Assembly: GCA_900319865.1 (NCBI GenBank) | Contig: ONQD01000005.1 | Coordinates: forward strand, 62,001-126,000 | Source: an uncultured Bacteroidales bacterium | GTDB taxonomy: Bacteria; Bacteroidota; Bacteroidia; Bacteroidales; P3 | Direction of reading: 5' to 3' | Length of the DNA stretch: 64,000 nucleotides | Part shown: in pieces, positions 33,339-42,835 of the stretch | Layout of the letters: each line of letters starts with the position of its first letter | Numbering within the stretch: position 1 is the first letter of the stretch | Made by a program: the position numbers and the translations under genes | Notes under the pieces: model-generated | What the model was told of the DNA's origin: nothing | The model's input: the letters and a program-made list of their open reading frames with translations, nothing else | Databases searched by the model: none

Positions 33339-34672
33339 TGTCTGGTGTGTGAAGTTTTGCGACGCAGACCGCGAGGCAGCTGTTGTGAATTGCGTTTATT
33401 GATCATTGCCTGCTGTTTGGCGAAATAAGAAGAGGACCATTTGAGGCAGGCAGCCTGGAGTTGCTGGTCGAGAGCTTCGAAAAGGAGGTCGCCCAACAGT
33501 TGATAGCCTGCACGGGTGAAGTGGACTTTGTCGGTGCGGGCGAGGCTGGCCTTTTGCCATTTGGCCATAGACTTGAGGCCGCCCATGATTTCGAACTGGT
33601 CCCATACAGCGCCCCCGGTGATGCTGGCCAAGCGGTAGCACACATCGCGCACCTGAAGGCCGTTGGGGTTGACGGTGTAGCGTTTGCGGCCAGTATGGAA
33701 GTAGCAGTCGTTGTTGGTGATGAATATGAAGGCGCAATTGGGGTTGATGTTGCGGATGGAGTCGCAGAGGGCGAGATAGTTGTTTTTGAAAGCCACAGAG
33801 TCGAAGTCTTTGCCATGGGCATCGTTGATGCCTATGCCGAAGATAACGAGGTCGGGGTGGATAAGCCGGAGGTCGTTGGAGAGGTTGCATTTGAGGTAGT
33901 CGGGGACAGCGGCGCCGTTGACTCCTACTGAATGGTAGGAGATGCCGTGGTGACGGCTGCTGAGGGCGACGCCGGTGAGGGTGAAGGACTGGCCGGGTTT
34001 GCAGGGTAGGTGGATGTCGAACGAGTCGACGGGATTGGTGAGGTTGAAGACAAAGCGGTGGTTGGCGCTGTCGATGTAGGAAGGTAGGACGGGGAAGCCG
34101 TCGTAGCTGATGCGGGGCAAAAGCCCTTGGGGGGAGTAGCCGAGGAGGATGATGCGGCTTACGGAATAGTTGAAGAGGGGTTCGGCATCGATGAGTTGGA
34201 TGGTGGTGGGAACATCGTGGGCGGTGACGGCTATGCCGCAGAGGCCGAGAGGGCAGTCGAGCTCTTTGAAGACGTTGCGGGTGAGGGTGACTTTCTCGAC
34301 ACAGTGCACTTTGTAGTCATCGGGGTTGTTGCAACGGGCGGCGGCGGAATAGGGGAAGAGGAGTCCACGACCGCCAACAAGATTGGGATAGGCGGTGAGC
34401 AGACGTGTGCGGACCCTATGGGGAAGGGTGCCGGCCTGAACATGGGAGCCCCCGATGTGCAGAATGCTGAGGTTGCCCTGAGCGGTGGCATTGATTTCGG
34501 CCCATTTGTAGAGGAGATGCTGCATGGTGGGCGAGGTGGAGTCGAAGTGGAGTGTGTTGAGGTCGAAACGGATGAAGGGGTAGTCGGCCTGACGGTTGGA
34601 GGCGGGCGGAAACTGCGCCATGAGGGTAAGGCAGACCGACAGAGAGAGCAAAAGTGAGAAGAAACGTTTCAT
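33335..34672 (-). CDS. SGNH/GDSL-like acyl transfer protein (second copy)
   Basis: 445 residues from the ATG at 34672 (signal peptide MKRFFSLLLSLSVCLTLMAQ); the open frame extends further but is out-of-character. It has SILHIGGSHVQAGTL near 75, in which the first motif is GGS where the paralogue has GDS, IFGIGINDAHG near 285, and the terminal DxxH in DKVHFTRAGY near 385. The fold is that of the periplasmic acetyltransfer partner of MBOAT proteins. It overlaps the MBOAT start by 4 bp and the upstream SGNH stop by 4 bp. Confidence 0.82.
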   Translation of the reverse strand: MKRFFSLLLSLSVCLTLMAQFPPASNRQADYPFIRFDLNTLHFDSTSPTMQHLLYKWAEINATAQGNLSILHIGGSHVQAGTLPHRVRTRLLTAYPNLVGGRGLLFPYSAAARCNNPDDYKVHCVEKVTLTRNVFKELDCPLGLCGIAVTAHDVPTTIQLIDAEPLFNYSVSRIILLGYSPQGLLPRISYDGFPVLPSYIDSANHRFVFNLTNPVDSFDIHLPCKPGQSFTLTGVALSSRHHGISYHSVGVNGAAVPDYLKCNLSNDLRLIHPDLVIFGIGINDAHGKDFDSVAFKNNYLALCDSIRNINPNCAFIFITNNDCYFHTGRKRYTVNPNGLQVRDVCYRLASITGGAVWDQFEIMGGLKSMAKWQKASLARTDKVHFTRAGYQLLGDLLFEALDQQLQAACLKWSSSYFAKQQAMINKRNSQQLPRGLRRKTSHTRQ

Positions 34673-36072
34673 TGTTGGGACTCCTTTCGTAAGAGGTAAA
34701 GACGATACATATTGTCGAAGGCATTGGCCAAGCGGTCGCCCATGATGTCGGCACCTTTTTGGGAGAAGTGGACATAGTCGGGGCTGCCGAGACCATTGTT
34801 CACCCAGGCGGGCATGGAGTTGGCACCACCCATGGCGTGGTAGATGCTCCAATAGGCAGCACCGTGGGCGGTGGCGGTGGCGCAGAGGCTGTCGACAACC
34901 TGCGGAAGCCACGAATAGGTGCGGAGGCTGGAGACGGAGTCGGGGCGGGAGCACATGTCGGACGGGCCGATGAAGAGGATAAGGGCCTGTGGGCAGCAAC
35001 GGTGCAGGCGGTCGATTTGATTGCCCATCTCTTTGCAGTAGTTGGAGATGGATTTGGCGCTGCGGAGATAGGGCACCGAGTTACCGCCGAATTGCATGAT
35101 GATGAGACCAACATCCATAAGGGCATAGGCTTGGGCGAGTTGGTCGGCGTTGATTTGGGTGAATTGATGGCCGGAACAGCCACGCATGGGGATATTGTCT
35201 ACGGCTACGCCCGGACCGCGGTCGACAAGAGTGCCGTAGAGGTCGGCGTGGCCAGAGACAGCGATATGGATGTTGTCGGTGAGAGAGTCGAAGCGATATT
35301 CAACAGCATGGACACCTTCGTCGGGGCATTCGAATTGCTGGTGGGTGCCTTGACGCGAGGAGATGGTGACAGAGAGCGGGCCGGGGCGGTTGCAGAAGAT
35401 GAATTTTGCACGGTTGAAAGAGAGGAGACGGCTGTCGCAAGAGCGATGGGTGCCGGCCTTGATGGAAGAGGTAGCAGAGCCGTCGACGTGGAAATCCTGC
35501 ACCATAGGGCCATAGTTTCCGGCTGCACGCACTACGAGAGAGTCGCCAAAGGGCGATTGCCGGACGAGATTGCCTGTGCCATAGGTGCTGACAGAGAGGG
35601 AGGGGATGAGGGTGGCGAAAGGGACAAGTCCCGGGCCACCACCGCCAAAGTGAGACTGCATGTAGGAACGGAGGCGGTTAGTGATGCGATCCATCTCGAT
35701 TTGGGAATCGCCGTAGTGGAGAATGCGGATGGTGCGGCCGGACTGGGGGATTGAGTTGAATTGGGAGAAGAGGGTGTCGAAGAAAGAGTCGTCGTGGTTG
35801 GGAAACCAGAAGCGGATGTCGCTGGTATCGAGGTAAGCCCGGAAAGCGTTGAGGGAGTCCTGCTGAAGACGCAAGAGATTGTTGAGAGAGTCTTGCCGTG
35901 CCAGATAGGCATCGATATCCATTTGTTTTTGGGGATTGAGAATGGAGGTGAGAGAGGGGTAGCGGAGGCGGTGGCCGGCGATGGAGTAGCCAGGTTGGGG
36001 ATAGAAAGCAGCAAGAAGCGCGAGAAGGATGAGTGATGCTGCGAGGAAGATGAATATGCGGAAAGATTTCAT
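34669..36072 (-). CDS. SGNH/GDSL-like acyl transfer protein (first copy)
   Basis: 467 residues from the ATG at 36072 (an N-terminal hydrophobic helix, MKSFRIFIFLAASLILLALL, anchors it). It has ILHYGDSQIEMDRI with the GDS motif near 130, FGGNSV near 320, IGPSDM, and PDYVHFSQKG with the catalytic Asp-His near 425. It overlaps the GT39 gene by 4 bp and its paralogue by 4 bp. A pair of SGNH proteins with one MBOAT recalls AlgJ/AlgX with AlgI or PatB with PatA. Confidence 0.82.
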   Translation of the reverse strand: MKSFRIFIFLAASLILLALLAAFYPQPGYSIAGHRLRYPSLTSILNPQKQMDIDAYLARQDSLNNLLRLQQDSLNAFRAYLDTSDIRFWFPNHDDSFFDTLFSQFNSIPQSGRTIRILHYGDSQIEMDRITNRLRSYMQSHFGGGGPGLVPFATLIPSLSVSTYGTGNLVRQSPFGDSLVVRAAGNYGPMVQDFHVDGSATSSIKAGTHRSCDSRLLSFNRAKFIFCNRPGPLSVTISSRQGTHQQFECPDEGVHAVEYRFDSLTDNIHIAVSGHADLYGTLVDRGPGVAVDNIPMRGCSGHQFTQINADQLAQAYALMDVGLIIMQFGGNSVPYLRSAKSISNYCKEMGNQIDRLHRCCPQALILFIGPSDMCSRPDSVSSLRTYSWLPQVVDSLCATATAHGAAYWSIYHAMGGANSMPAWVNNGLGSPDYVHFSQKGADIMGDRLANAFDNMYRLYLLRKESQQ

Positions 36073-37808
36073 GGTTGCTGTTGGAGTGTTATGCTGTCGG
36101 AGGATTGTTGGAAAGCCAGGATGTGGCGAGGGCTGTTGGCGCATGAGGGGAAGCGGTGGTGGCGCAGGGAGAAGACATAGCTGAATTGGCCAGGGGTGAT
36201 TTGTGGAGGAAGAGCGAAGGAACAGTGGACGATGGTGGAAGAGTGGGCGGGGAGGGTGTCGAGGAGGAGGTGGTGCAGTTCGGGTTGTTGTCGTTGGGAT
36301 ATGCGCCAGGAGAAGGTGACGAGAAGAGAGTCGGTGGGGGTAGTGTAGAGATTATAGGGGTAGGGGTTGACGATGCGAAGGTCGAGTTGGAGCGAATCGC
36401 CTTGAGCCAGTGAGGTCTGGATGGGGGAGAGGGGGGCGATTTGAACTTTACGGAGCGGTTTGTAGTTGGGCTGGGAGATATAATGAAACTCTTTGCCGCT
36501 GGGCAGAATGAGGGTGTCGGCATAGGCGTTTTCTTCAACTGCTACAAGGATGTTGCGGTTGAGGAAAAGTGAGTCGTCGAGGTTGGAGAATTGCCATTGG
36601 CTGTCGCGGCCGTAGAAGAGGGCTTGGGTGTAGGCGGGTTGGCCGGTGTAGTAGGTGTATTTGCAGGAGGCGGTATAGTTGTGGGTGAAGAGTACGGGAC
36701 GGCCGTCGGCGAGGAGGGCAATGGCTTGGTTGTCATCACGGTTGTTCCAGAGCTGTCCTTTGAACTGGAAGGGGTTGAAAATGACCAGCAGGCGGATCAG
36801 GATGAAGATGACGGCGACAACGATGGCTGCGGTACGGATATAGTTGTAGGAGCGGTTGCTGGAGGTGGCGGCGTCGAAGAGGAAAGTGATGAGGGCGAAG
36901 ATGATGGGCAGAAGCCATTGGGCCTGTACATTGTCGCGAAGGGAGCAAAGGAGGAAGAAAATGACGAATCCAGCAAGGATGCAGAAAAGGCTGTCGCGGA
37001 TATTGTAGGTTTTGCCGGCGGGGAAGGTGAATCGGCTAATAATTCCGACACCATAGTGGTATAGCCATAGGGGGTTGAATGTAAACAGGAGGATAACGAA
37101 AAAGCCCAGGAGGTTGGAGAGTTGGAAGGTGGCGTCGTCGGCACGTTGGAGGAGGTGGTATTGCAAGGAGATAAAATCGTGTTGGTATTGCCACCAAAGG
37201 TGGGGAAGGAAGAGGAGCAGGGCGAGAAGACCGGAATAGTAGAGTTTCCACGATTTGAAGTTGCGGGGGTTGGAGAGGAGGGTGAAGATTATGATGAGCA
37301 CGCCGTGGTATTTGCTGTAGACCAGCAATGCCATTGAAAGAGCGAGAAGAGAGGCGTTGGAGAAGGACTGCTTGTTGGAGAATCGGTTGAATGCCCACAG
37401 GAAAAGCACAGAGAAGAGGAGCAGCGGGGCGTCAGGCAGGGCGAGGAAACCATAGATTTGCAGCAGGGGTAGGGAGAAGCAGATGAGGAAATAGATGACT
37501 GCCTGACGTGTGGAGGGTTGAGGTGGACGGATGAGGGTCCAAAAGAGGTAGAGGCAGAGGGGTTGGAGAAGGGTAGTGAAGAGACGGACACCGAGGGTGC
37601 CGGGAATCCAGGAACCGAGCCATACAAGGATTGCCGTCATGGGGGGATGGTCGAAATAGCCCCATGCCGGTTGCCAAGAGAAGAACCAATAGTAGGCCTC
37701 ATCATCGGCAAGTTCGGTAAAGGCACCTTGCACCAGGTTCAGCAACCACCAGGCGGCGAGCAGCAGAGCCAGAATGGCATTGGGTTTGGATAGTAGGGGG
37801 TGTTTCAC
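36069..37808 (-). CDS. GT39/ArnT-like polyprenol-dependent glycosyltransferase
   Basis: 579 residues with about ten hydrophobic helices in the first 400. The first loop has ELADDEAYYWFFSWQPAWGYFDHPPM, the Asp-Glu catalytic pattern of PMT/ArnT-like enzymes that transfer a sugar from a polyprenyl phosphate carrier on the periplasmic side. A beta-rich C-terminal tail (about 430-579) follows. It starts with GTG overlapping the lpxD stop (GTGA). The next genes suggest the sugar is later O-acylated. Lipid A or an O-antigen-like glycan are the likely acceptors. Confidence 0.85.
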   Translation of the reverse strand: MKHPLLSKPNAILALLLAAWWLLNLVQGAFTELADDEAYYWFFSWQPAWGYFDHPPMTAILVWLGSWIPGTLGVRLFTTLLQPLCLYLFWTLIRPPQPSTRQAVIYFLICFSLPLLQIYGFLALPDAPLLLFSVLFLWAFNRFSNKQSFSNASLLALSMALLVYSKYHGVLIIIFTLLSNPRNFKSWKLYYSGLLALLLFLPHLWWQYQHDFISLQYHLLQRADDATFQLSNLLGFFVILLFTFNPLWLYHYGVGIISRFTFPAGKTYNIRDSLFCILAGFVIFFLLCSLRDNVQAQWLLPIIFALITFLFDAATSSNRSYNYIRTAAIVVAVIFILIRLLVIFNPFQFKGQLWNNRDDNQAIALLADGRPVLFTHNYTASCKYTYYTGQPAYTQALFYGRDSQWQFSNLDDSLFLNRNILVAVEENAYADTLILPSGKEFHYISQPNYKPLRKVQIAPLSPIQTSLAQGDSLQLDLRIVNPYPYNLYTTPTDSLLVTFSWRISQRQQPELHHLLLDTLPAHSSTIVHCSFALPPQITPGQFSYVFSLRHHRFPSCANSPRHILAFQQSSDSITLQQQP

Positions 37809-38824
37809 TTGAGGTTCTTCTTGAGCTCGTTGATTTCGTTGTACATCTCTTCCAATTTGCGCTGGAGGACGAATATTTTTTTCTGTTTGTCGGCGGGCAT
37901 GGCGGGGGAGCCGAGGATGACAGAGTCGCTTGCGACATTGCGTGTTACGCCAGACTGTGCGGCGATGGTGACGCGGTCGCCGACGGTGATGTGGCCCACA
38001 ATGCCTACTTGACCGGCGATGACGCAGTTGTTGCCCACTTTGCCGCTTCCGGCGCAGCCGGACTGGGAGGCCATGACGGTGTTGGAACCGATGGCTACGT
38101 TGTGGGCAATCTGGCAGAGGTTGTCGAGTTTGACGCCCTTGTGGATAATGGTGGAACCCATAGTGGCGCGGTCGATGCAGGTGTTGGCTCCTATCTCGAC
38201 ATCATCTTCGATTACTACGTTGCCTATCTGGTCTATCTTGTTGTAGCTGCCGTCGCCTGTGGGAGCAAAGCCGAAGCCGTCGGCACCCACCACTACACCC
38301 CCGTGGAGGATGCAGCGGTTGCCCACTTTGCACTCGCGGTAGATTTTGACACCGGGATAGAGGATGGTGTCGTCGCCGATTTCGCAATGGTCGCCGATGA
38401 ATACTTGGGGGTAGATTTGCACATTGTTACCGATTTTGACATTGCGGCCAATATAGGCGAAGGGGCCCACGTAGCATTTTTTGCCCAGATGGGCTGTGCG
38501 ATGGATGCTGCTGCGCCAGGAGCGGCCGCGATGGGGGGTATCGGCAGTATTGAACATGTGGAGTACTTTGGCAACACAGAGGTAGGGATTGTCGACACGG
38601 ATGAGGGTTGCGTTGACGGGATGCTCCAGTACAAAGTCGCGAGCGATGAGGATGGCGGCGGCTTTACGTTCGTAGATGTAGTGGGTGTATTTGGGGTTGG
38701 CGAGGAAGGTGATGCCTCCTTCGTCTACTTCTTCGATGCGACAGGGTTTCCAGATGAGGACGTCGGGGTTGCCTTCGACGGTGCCTTTGAGTTTCTGGGC
38801 TATTTGCTGGGCTGTGAATTGCAT
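37805..38824 (-). CDS. lpxD: UDP-3-O-acylglucosamine N-acyltransferase
   Basis: 339 residues. The N-terminal uridine-binding region (1-105) leads into left-handed beta-helix hexapeptide repeats (105-300: IGRNVKIGNNVQIYPQVFIGDHCEIG) with the catalytic-His segment DNLCQIAHNVAIGSN near 245, and a C-terminal helix. It adds the second acyl chain to lipid A. LpxA, LpxB and LpxC are not in this window. It overlaps the next gene by 4 bp (GTGA) and the upstream ComEA-like gene by 25 bp. Confidence 0.95.
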   Translation of the reverse strand: MQFTAQQIAQKLKGTVEGNPDVLIWKPCRIEEVDEGGITFLANPKYTHYIYERKAAAILIARDFVLEHPVNATLIRVDNPYLCVAKVLHMFNTADTPHRGRSWRSSIHRTAHLGKKCYVGPFAYIGRNVKIGNNVQIYPQVFIGDHCEIGDDTILYPGVKIYRECKVGNRCILHGGVVVGADGFGFAPTGDGSYNKIDQIGNVVIEDDVEIGANTCIDRATMGSTIIHKGVKLDNLCQIAHNVAIGSNTVMASQSGCAGSGKVGNNCVIAGQVGIVGHITVGDRVTIAAQSGVTRNVASDSVILGSPAMPADKQKKIFVLQRKLEEMYNEINELKKNLK

Positions 38825-39498
38825 GTTAGATAGGGTTGTATTTTGGTGAATGTTTCTTTTTCGATGATGGGGATATTGAGGAGGTCGGCGGTGGTGCGGT
38901 AGGAGCCGGAGCGTTGGCGGAGGGTCACAATGGCTTTGGCCTGATAGTAGTCGAGATAGGGGTGGCGTTTGAGTTGAGTGATGTCGGCTTGATTGATGTC
39001 GATGTGGGTGATGGAGAGAGAGTCGACGTAGAGGTGGGGAGCGATGTCGGCAAAGCGGGCAGAATCGATGCCGTAGACTTCGCGTAGTTGTTCGATGTTG
39101 ACAAAGCCGCCGAGGAGTGCCCGGTAGCGGATGATGCGATGTGCGATGGTGGGTCCGATGTTGTAGAGCTGGACGAGGTCGATGGAGTCGGCAGAGTTGA
39201 GTTCGAAGGAGAGGGTTTTGCGAGGGGAATAGTGAATGGATGATGAGGTTGGAGAAGTAGAGTGGGCAGGATGTGAGGAGTAGTGTGGACGGGATGGAAA
39301 TGAGTGGTGAGTGGTGGGGGAGTGGGGAGTGTCGGGGTGTTGTTCAAGGAGGGCGACGATGCTGTCGGAAACGGGAGCGGTGACAGGGTTGGAAGGGTGC
39401 TGACGGGAGTGTATCCATGCCAGCGATGCTCCTAGAATGATGAGCAGGGCCAGAGCAAGCCAGATATAGGCACGTTGACGCGTTAATCCTCCTTCCAT
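38800..39498 (-). CDS. ComEA-like helix-hairpin-helix protein
   Basis: 232 residues with one N-terminal hydrophobic helix (AYIWLALALLIILGASLAW), a Ser/Pro/His-rich linker (about 35-95) and two or three helix-hairpin-helix units (LVQLYNIGPTIAHRIIRYRALLGGF, DITQLKRHPYLDYYQAKAIVTLRQRSG). Members bind DNA in competence, but in Bacteroidota such proteins are widespread without known uptake roles. It overlaps lptC by 16 bp. Confidence 0.82.
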   Translation of the reverse strand: MEGGLTRQRAYIWLALALLIILGASLAWIHSRQHPSNPVTAPVSDSIVALLEQHPDTPHSPTTHHSFPSRPHYSSHPAHSTSPTSSSIHYSPRKTLSFELNSADSIDLVQLYNIGPTIAHRIIRYRALLGGFVNIEQLREVYGIDSARFADIAPHLYVDSLSITHIDINQADITQLKRHPYLDYYQAKAIVTLRQRSGSYRTTADLLNIPIIEKETFTKIQPYLTCNSQPSK

Positions 39499-40055
39499 TC
39501 CAATGTGCCTCGTTGGTGAATGATTACAGGAGAATGTAGACTGTCGTCGGATTCAAAGCGGTCGCCATAGGTAAGGCGTTGGCCGTTTTTGGACCATAGG
39601 GAAGTGTCGGAGTAGATGCGGTGTTCGGCTTGGTTCCATGTAAGGTTTTTGAGATAGACGGTATCGCCGGACCGGAGGTCGATAATGACCACGCTGTCGC
39701 GCACCATCATGATGTTGCGGCGTTCGAAGTTGACGGCATAGCGTGCGGTGAGAATTCCGGTGGGATGGTTGTAGCCGTCGAAGAACTGCATTTTGATACC
39801 TTCACGGTATTCGGTTTTGGGTTCGGGCTTGCTGTATTGTTCGATGAGAGGAGCCTGCATGAGGAGTTGGAGCTTACCGTACTCACTGCGTTGGATTTTG
39901 GCATCTTTAATGATGTTGTCGGGCAACTCTTGGGGTTCGAACATTTTGATTTTCTCAATGTTGTTGCCACATGAAACCAAACAGCAGGCAAGAAGCAGGG
40001 TGGATGCCCCGCTTCTTGCCTGTTGTAGGATATGCTTGAGTTTATGACTCGGCAT
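39483..40055 (-). CDS. lptC: LptC-like LPS export protein
   Basis: 190 residues. A lipoprotein-type leader (LLLACCLVSCGN, Cys near 29) suggests membrane anchoring by lipid. The remainder is an all-beta LptC/OstA-like domain (SEYGKLQLLMQAPLIEQY, EGIKMQFFDGY, GILTARYAVNFERRN, DTVYLKNLTWNQ). LptC hands lipopolysaccharide from the LptBFG complex to LptA. It is in an operon with lpxD, consistent with LPS biogenesis. Confidence 0.82.
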   Translation of the reverse strand: MPSHKLKHILQQARSGASTLLLACCLVSCGNNIEKIKMFEPQELPDNIIKDAKIQRSEYGKLQLLMQAPLIEQYSKPEPKTEYREGIKMQFFDGYNHPTGILTARYAVNFERRNIMMVRDSVVIIDLRSGDTVYLKNLTWNQAEHRIYSDTSLWSKNGQRLTYGDRFESDDSLHSPVIIHQRGTLEWKED

Positions 40056-40082
40056 GATGAAGTTTGTTTGCCGAACGCGAGA

Positions 40083-41405
40083 TTATCGTGTGCGGATGAC
40101 GGTGGATTTGCCAATCCAGCCGGGGATTACATAGCTGTGTCCATCCATAAGGCCCAGCATGAAGGCGTCGGCTTTCTTGGGGAAGTAGGCGGAGAAGGTA
40201 CCGATGATGTTGTCGGCTTTCTTTATAATCTCGTCGGTGGGTTCAATTTGTTTGGCGTGACGGGCCTCGTCGACGGCTGCCCAGTAGGCGGAGCGGCCAC
40301 CCATACCGTCGTCGATGCTGCGAGAGCTCTGTGCGTAGACCTGAGCAAGGCAGAGGTAGGGTTCGCCTTTGGTGCGGTCGACCTCAGCAGCTTTGAGCAG
40401 GGCGGTGCGGGCGTTGGCGTAGCTGTTCTGACCGGCATAGGAGAGACCGAGGATGAGATAAGCCTTGTAGAGGTCTTTTTTGTCGGTGAGGTCCTTGATA
40501 GCGTCCTGAGTGTAGCTGACAGCTTCGGAATATTTTTTCTTGCTGTAGCACATGGAACCCATGCGCATGGCGGTGCTGGGAGAAGGCTCGATTTCGTAAA
40601 GATTCTCGGTAGCGGAGAAGAAGAGCGGATTGTCGGTGCAGCTTTTCTTCATCATGATGTTGGTGATTTTCTTCAGCAGGTCGGGGTTCTTGGGATCAGC
40701 GTTGAATTTCTTTTGATAGATTTCGATAAGCTGGTCGCAGGAGGCATAGGGCGAGAAGGCGGCCTCAACGTTGTTGATATAGCTGCTGATTTTGGCAATG
40801 GTGGCGCTGTCGTCCTCGATGTTCTCACGGATTTTCTCGAGGAGGGAGGTGGCTATATCGTAGTTGTCGATGACCAGCGTGGGTTCGGCATAGCCGGCGC
40901 GCACGTAGTCGACAGTGGCTTTGAAGAAGAGGGTGACATAGTTTTCGTCCAGCTCCTCGGCGCCAGCCTGGATAGCCTCGGCATAGATTTCATAAATCTC
41001 TTTGTAGGCGTTGGGGCGAAGAGTGCTGAGCTCCTGGGCCTTCATGGCCTTTACTTTGGCTTCTTCACCAAAGTACTGGATGCGCTGGTCGTAGACACGC
41101 ATCAGTTCGTCGATGTAGGCATCGCGTTCTTCGGCGGTTTGGGCTATGTTGATCATGGATTCCATGATGGTCACGCCACGCTGGTAAACGCCTTTGCTGA
41201 AACGGGGGCAGTGGAGAAGGATTTGGCGCCAGGGTTCGTAGCAGTCGGTATAGCTTTTTTGTTTGTAGAACTCCTGGTAGAGAGAGACATTGCTGATGCA
41301 GGCGATGCTGTCGTCAGGGGTGTCACCCCATTTGCTTTGTGCTTTGGCGGCACTGCACATGCTGATGGCTACGGCCGCGATGAGGACAATTTTCAGGTTT
41401 TTCAT
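40083..41405 (-). CDS. Secreted TPR-repeat protein
   Basis: 440 residues: a signal peptide (MKNLKIVLIAAVAISMCSAAKAQ), then helical repeats with TPR-type spacing (YIDELMRVYDQR..., AYLILGLSYAGQNSYANARTALLKAAEVDRTKGEPYLCLAQVYAQS). No enzyme motif is seen. The C-terminal GRSAYWAAVDEARHAKQIEP segment is common to a Bacteroidota family that travels with an outer-membrane protein, coaX and lptC. It is probably a periplasmic scaffold for envelope assembly. Confidence 0.75.
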   Translation of the reverse strand: MKNLKIVLIAAVAISMCSAAKAQSKWGDTPDDSIACISNVSLYQEFYKQKSYTDCYEPWRQILLHCPRFSKGVYQRGVTIMESMINIAQTAEERDAYIDELMRVYDQRIQYFGEEAKVKAMKAQELSTLRPNAYKEIYEIYAEAIQAGAEELDENYVTLFFKATVDYVRAGYAEPTLVIDNYDIATSLLEKIRENIEDDSATIAKISSYINNVEAAFSPYASCDQLIEIYQKKFNADPKNPDLLKKITNIMMKKSCTDNPLFFSATENLYEIEPSPSTAMRMGSMCYSKKKYSEAVSYTQDAIKDLTDKKDLYKAYLILGLSYAGQNSYANARTALLKAAEVDRTKGEPYLCLAQVYAQSSRSIDDGMGGRSAYWAAVDEARHAKQIEPTDEIIKKADNIIGTFSAYFPKKADAFMLGLMDGHSYVIPGWIGKSTVIRTR

Positions 41406-41488
41406 GACTAACAGTTGTTATCGTTTTATAGTTTGTATAATTAATATTTGTTTTCTTTCAAGAGGGGAGAAAAAAGTTGATTGATGCA

Positions 41489-42835
41489 TTAGTTGTATCT
41501 GCGTTTCACAAACCAGCTTTCGCAGGAACTGACAGAGAGGCCGAAGGTGAAAACGTCTCGACGTAGGATGCTGGCGTTGCCATAGGATGAATAGCCAAGA
41601 GAGAGGAAAAGAATGGAGCGGCCTTTGCGCACCGGCAGCTGGAATCCCATGCCTGCACCCGTCTCATTGAGCGAGCGGATGCCGTTGTCGCCTTGTATGG
41701 AAAGGCGGCCGTGATTGTGGAAACACCCTACGCTGATGCCGATACGCTGCAGGTAGTTGGTGGCGTCGGCTATGCCTTTCCACTCGAAACCGAGGGCAAC
41801 ACGATAGTTGGGAGCATAGCAGAGGATGGAAGAACCAAAGAGGTTGTAGTCGGGGTTTTCCTCGTAACGGAGTCCGCTATAGGGAGCGTAGTATCCGTCA
41901 ACAGCCACTTGCCAGCGTTCGTTGCGCTCCAGGGCAAGGCCACCACCGATAGCGAAAGGCTGGGTGAGGTTGCTGTGGTAGGTAGAGGGCACGTTGGGTA
42001 GGGGGAATATAGTGTCGAGGAGGTGCTCCTCGGTGCCATTGTTGTGGTAAGTATAGACAAGTGATTGGTCTTTCAGCTTCATGTTGCGGGGAACCGAACA
42101 GGTAACACCCACCAGTAGGGAGTACTGCTCACCGAGAGGCTGACGATACTGCAGTCCGAGGTCAATCAATAGATTGTTGACATAGGTGTTTTTCTGGCTG
42201 CGGGAATTGATGAAGTATGTGGTGTCGTTGCCGGGGAATGAATAGGAAATGGCCCGGGTGATGGTGCCGTAAAGGTAGTTGAGATTGAAACCCACCGACA
42301 GGCGGTTGGTGATGTTGAATGCGTTGCCCCAATAGAACTGCGAAACCCCACCGTGGCCAGCGTAGTTGGTTTTGGCACTGCTTTGTAGCTCTGGGTTGTC
42401 GGCGGTGTGGATGCTTTCGTAGTTGACGGTGCTGTAGGGAAGCAGGCCCGCAGAGGTTTTCCACCATTTGGTTATGGGGAAGGCCACCATGATGTAGGCC
42501 AGATTGCCGTCGGCGTCGGACAGCTTGTTGGCATCTTGGCGCAACACACACGTCTGGATATTGAGACCGAGATCGAAGACAAAGCTCTCAGGCTGAACGG
42601 CAGCGTATGAAGCCGGGTTGAATGGATTGATACTATTGTAGGCCGAGCGGGTGTAGGTTATACCGCCCATTCCCATAAACGCAGGCATATTGAACGGCAT
42701 GTCGTTCTGACCTATACCGAACTGTGAAAAGGGGATATTGAACCCGTTCTGTGCACGAAGACCGTTGTGCATGCAGGGTGTGATGAACAATGCCACCATC
42801 AGGATGGCTGGAAGGAGCGTGCTTTTATTCTTCAT
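41489..42835 (-). CDS. Outer-membrane beta-barrel protein (FadL/OmpP1-like)
   Basis: 448 residues, with an N-terminal signal sequence (about 1-29, ending GLRAQ). The rest shows the periodic aromatic/glycine pattern of a transport barrel; the start of the mature part (FNIPFSQFGIGQNDM...GMGGITY) resembles the inner plug of FadL relatives in Bacteroidota. It overlaps coaX by 11 bp. The substrate is unknown. Confidence 0.72.
   Translation of the reverse strand: MKNKSTLLPAILMVALFITPCMHNGLRAQNGFNIPFSQFGIGQNDMPFNMPAFMGMGGITYTRSAYNSINPFNPASYAAVQPESFVFDLGLNIQTCVLRQDANKLSDADGNLAYIMVAFPITKWWKTSAGLLPYSTVNYESIHTADNPELQSSAKTNYAGHGGVSQFYWGNAFNITNRLSVGFNLNYLYGTITRAISYSFPGNDTTYFINSRSQKNTYVNNLLIDLGLQYRQPLGEQYSLLVGVTCSVPRNMKLKDQSLVYTYHNNGTEEHLLDTIFPLPNVPSTYHSNLTQPFAIGGGLALERNERWQVAVDGYYAPYSGLRYEENPDYNLFGSSILCYAPNYRVALGFEWKGIADATNYLQRIGISVGCFHNHGRLSIQGDNGIRSLNETGAGMGFQLPVRKGRSILFLSLGYSSYGNASILRRDVFTFGLSVSSCESWFVKRRYN

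Noticed and set aside
34673..34999. N-terminal extension of the second SGNH protein
   Set aside because: A signal peptide starts at 34672, and the upstream part is an out-of-frame reading of the preceding SGNH gene.
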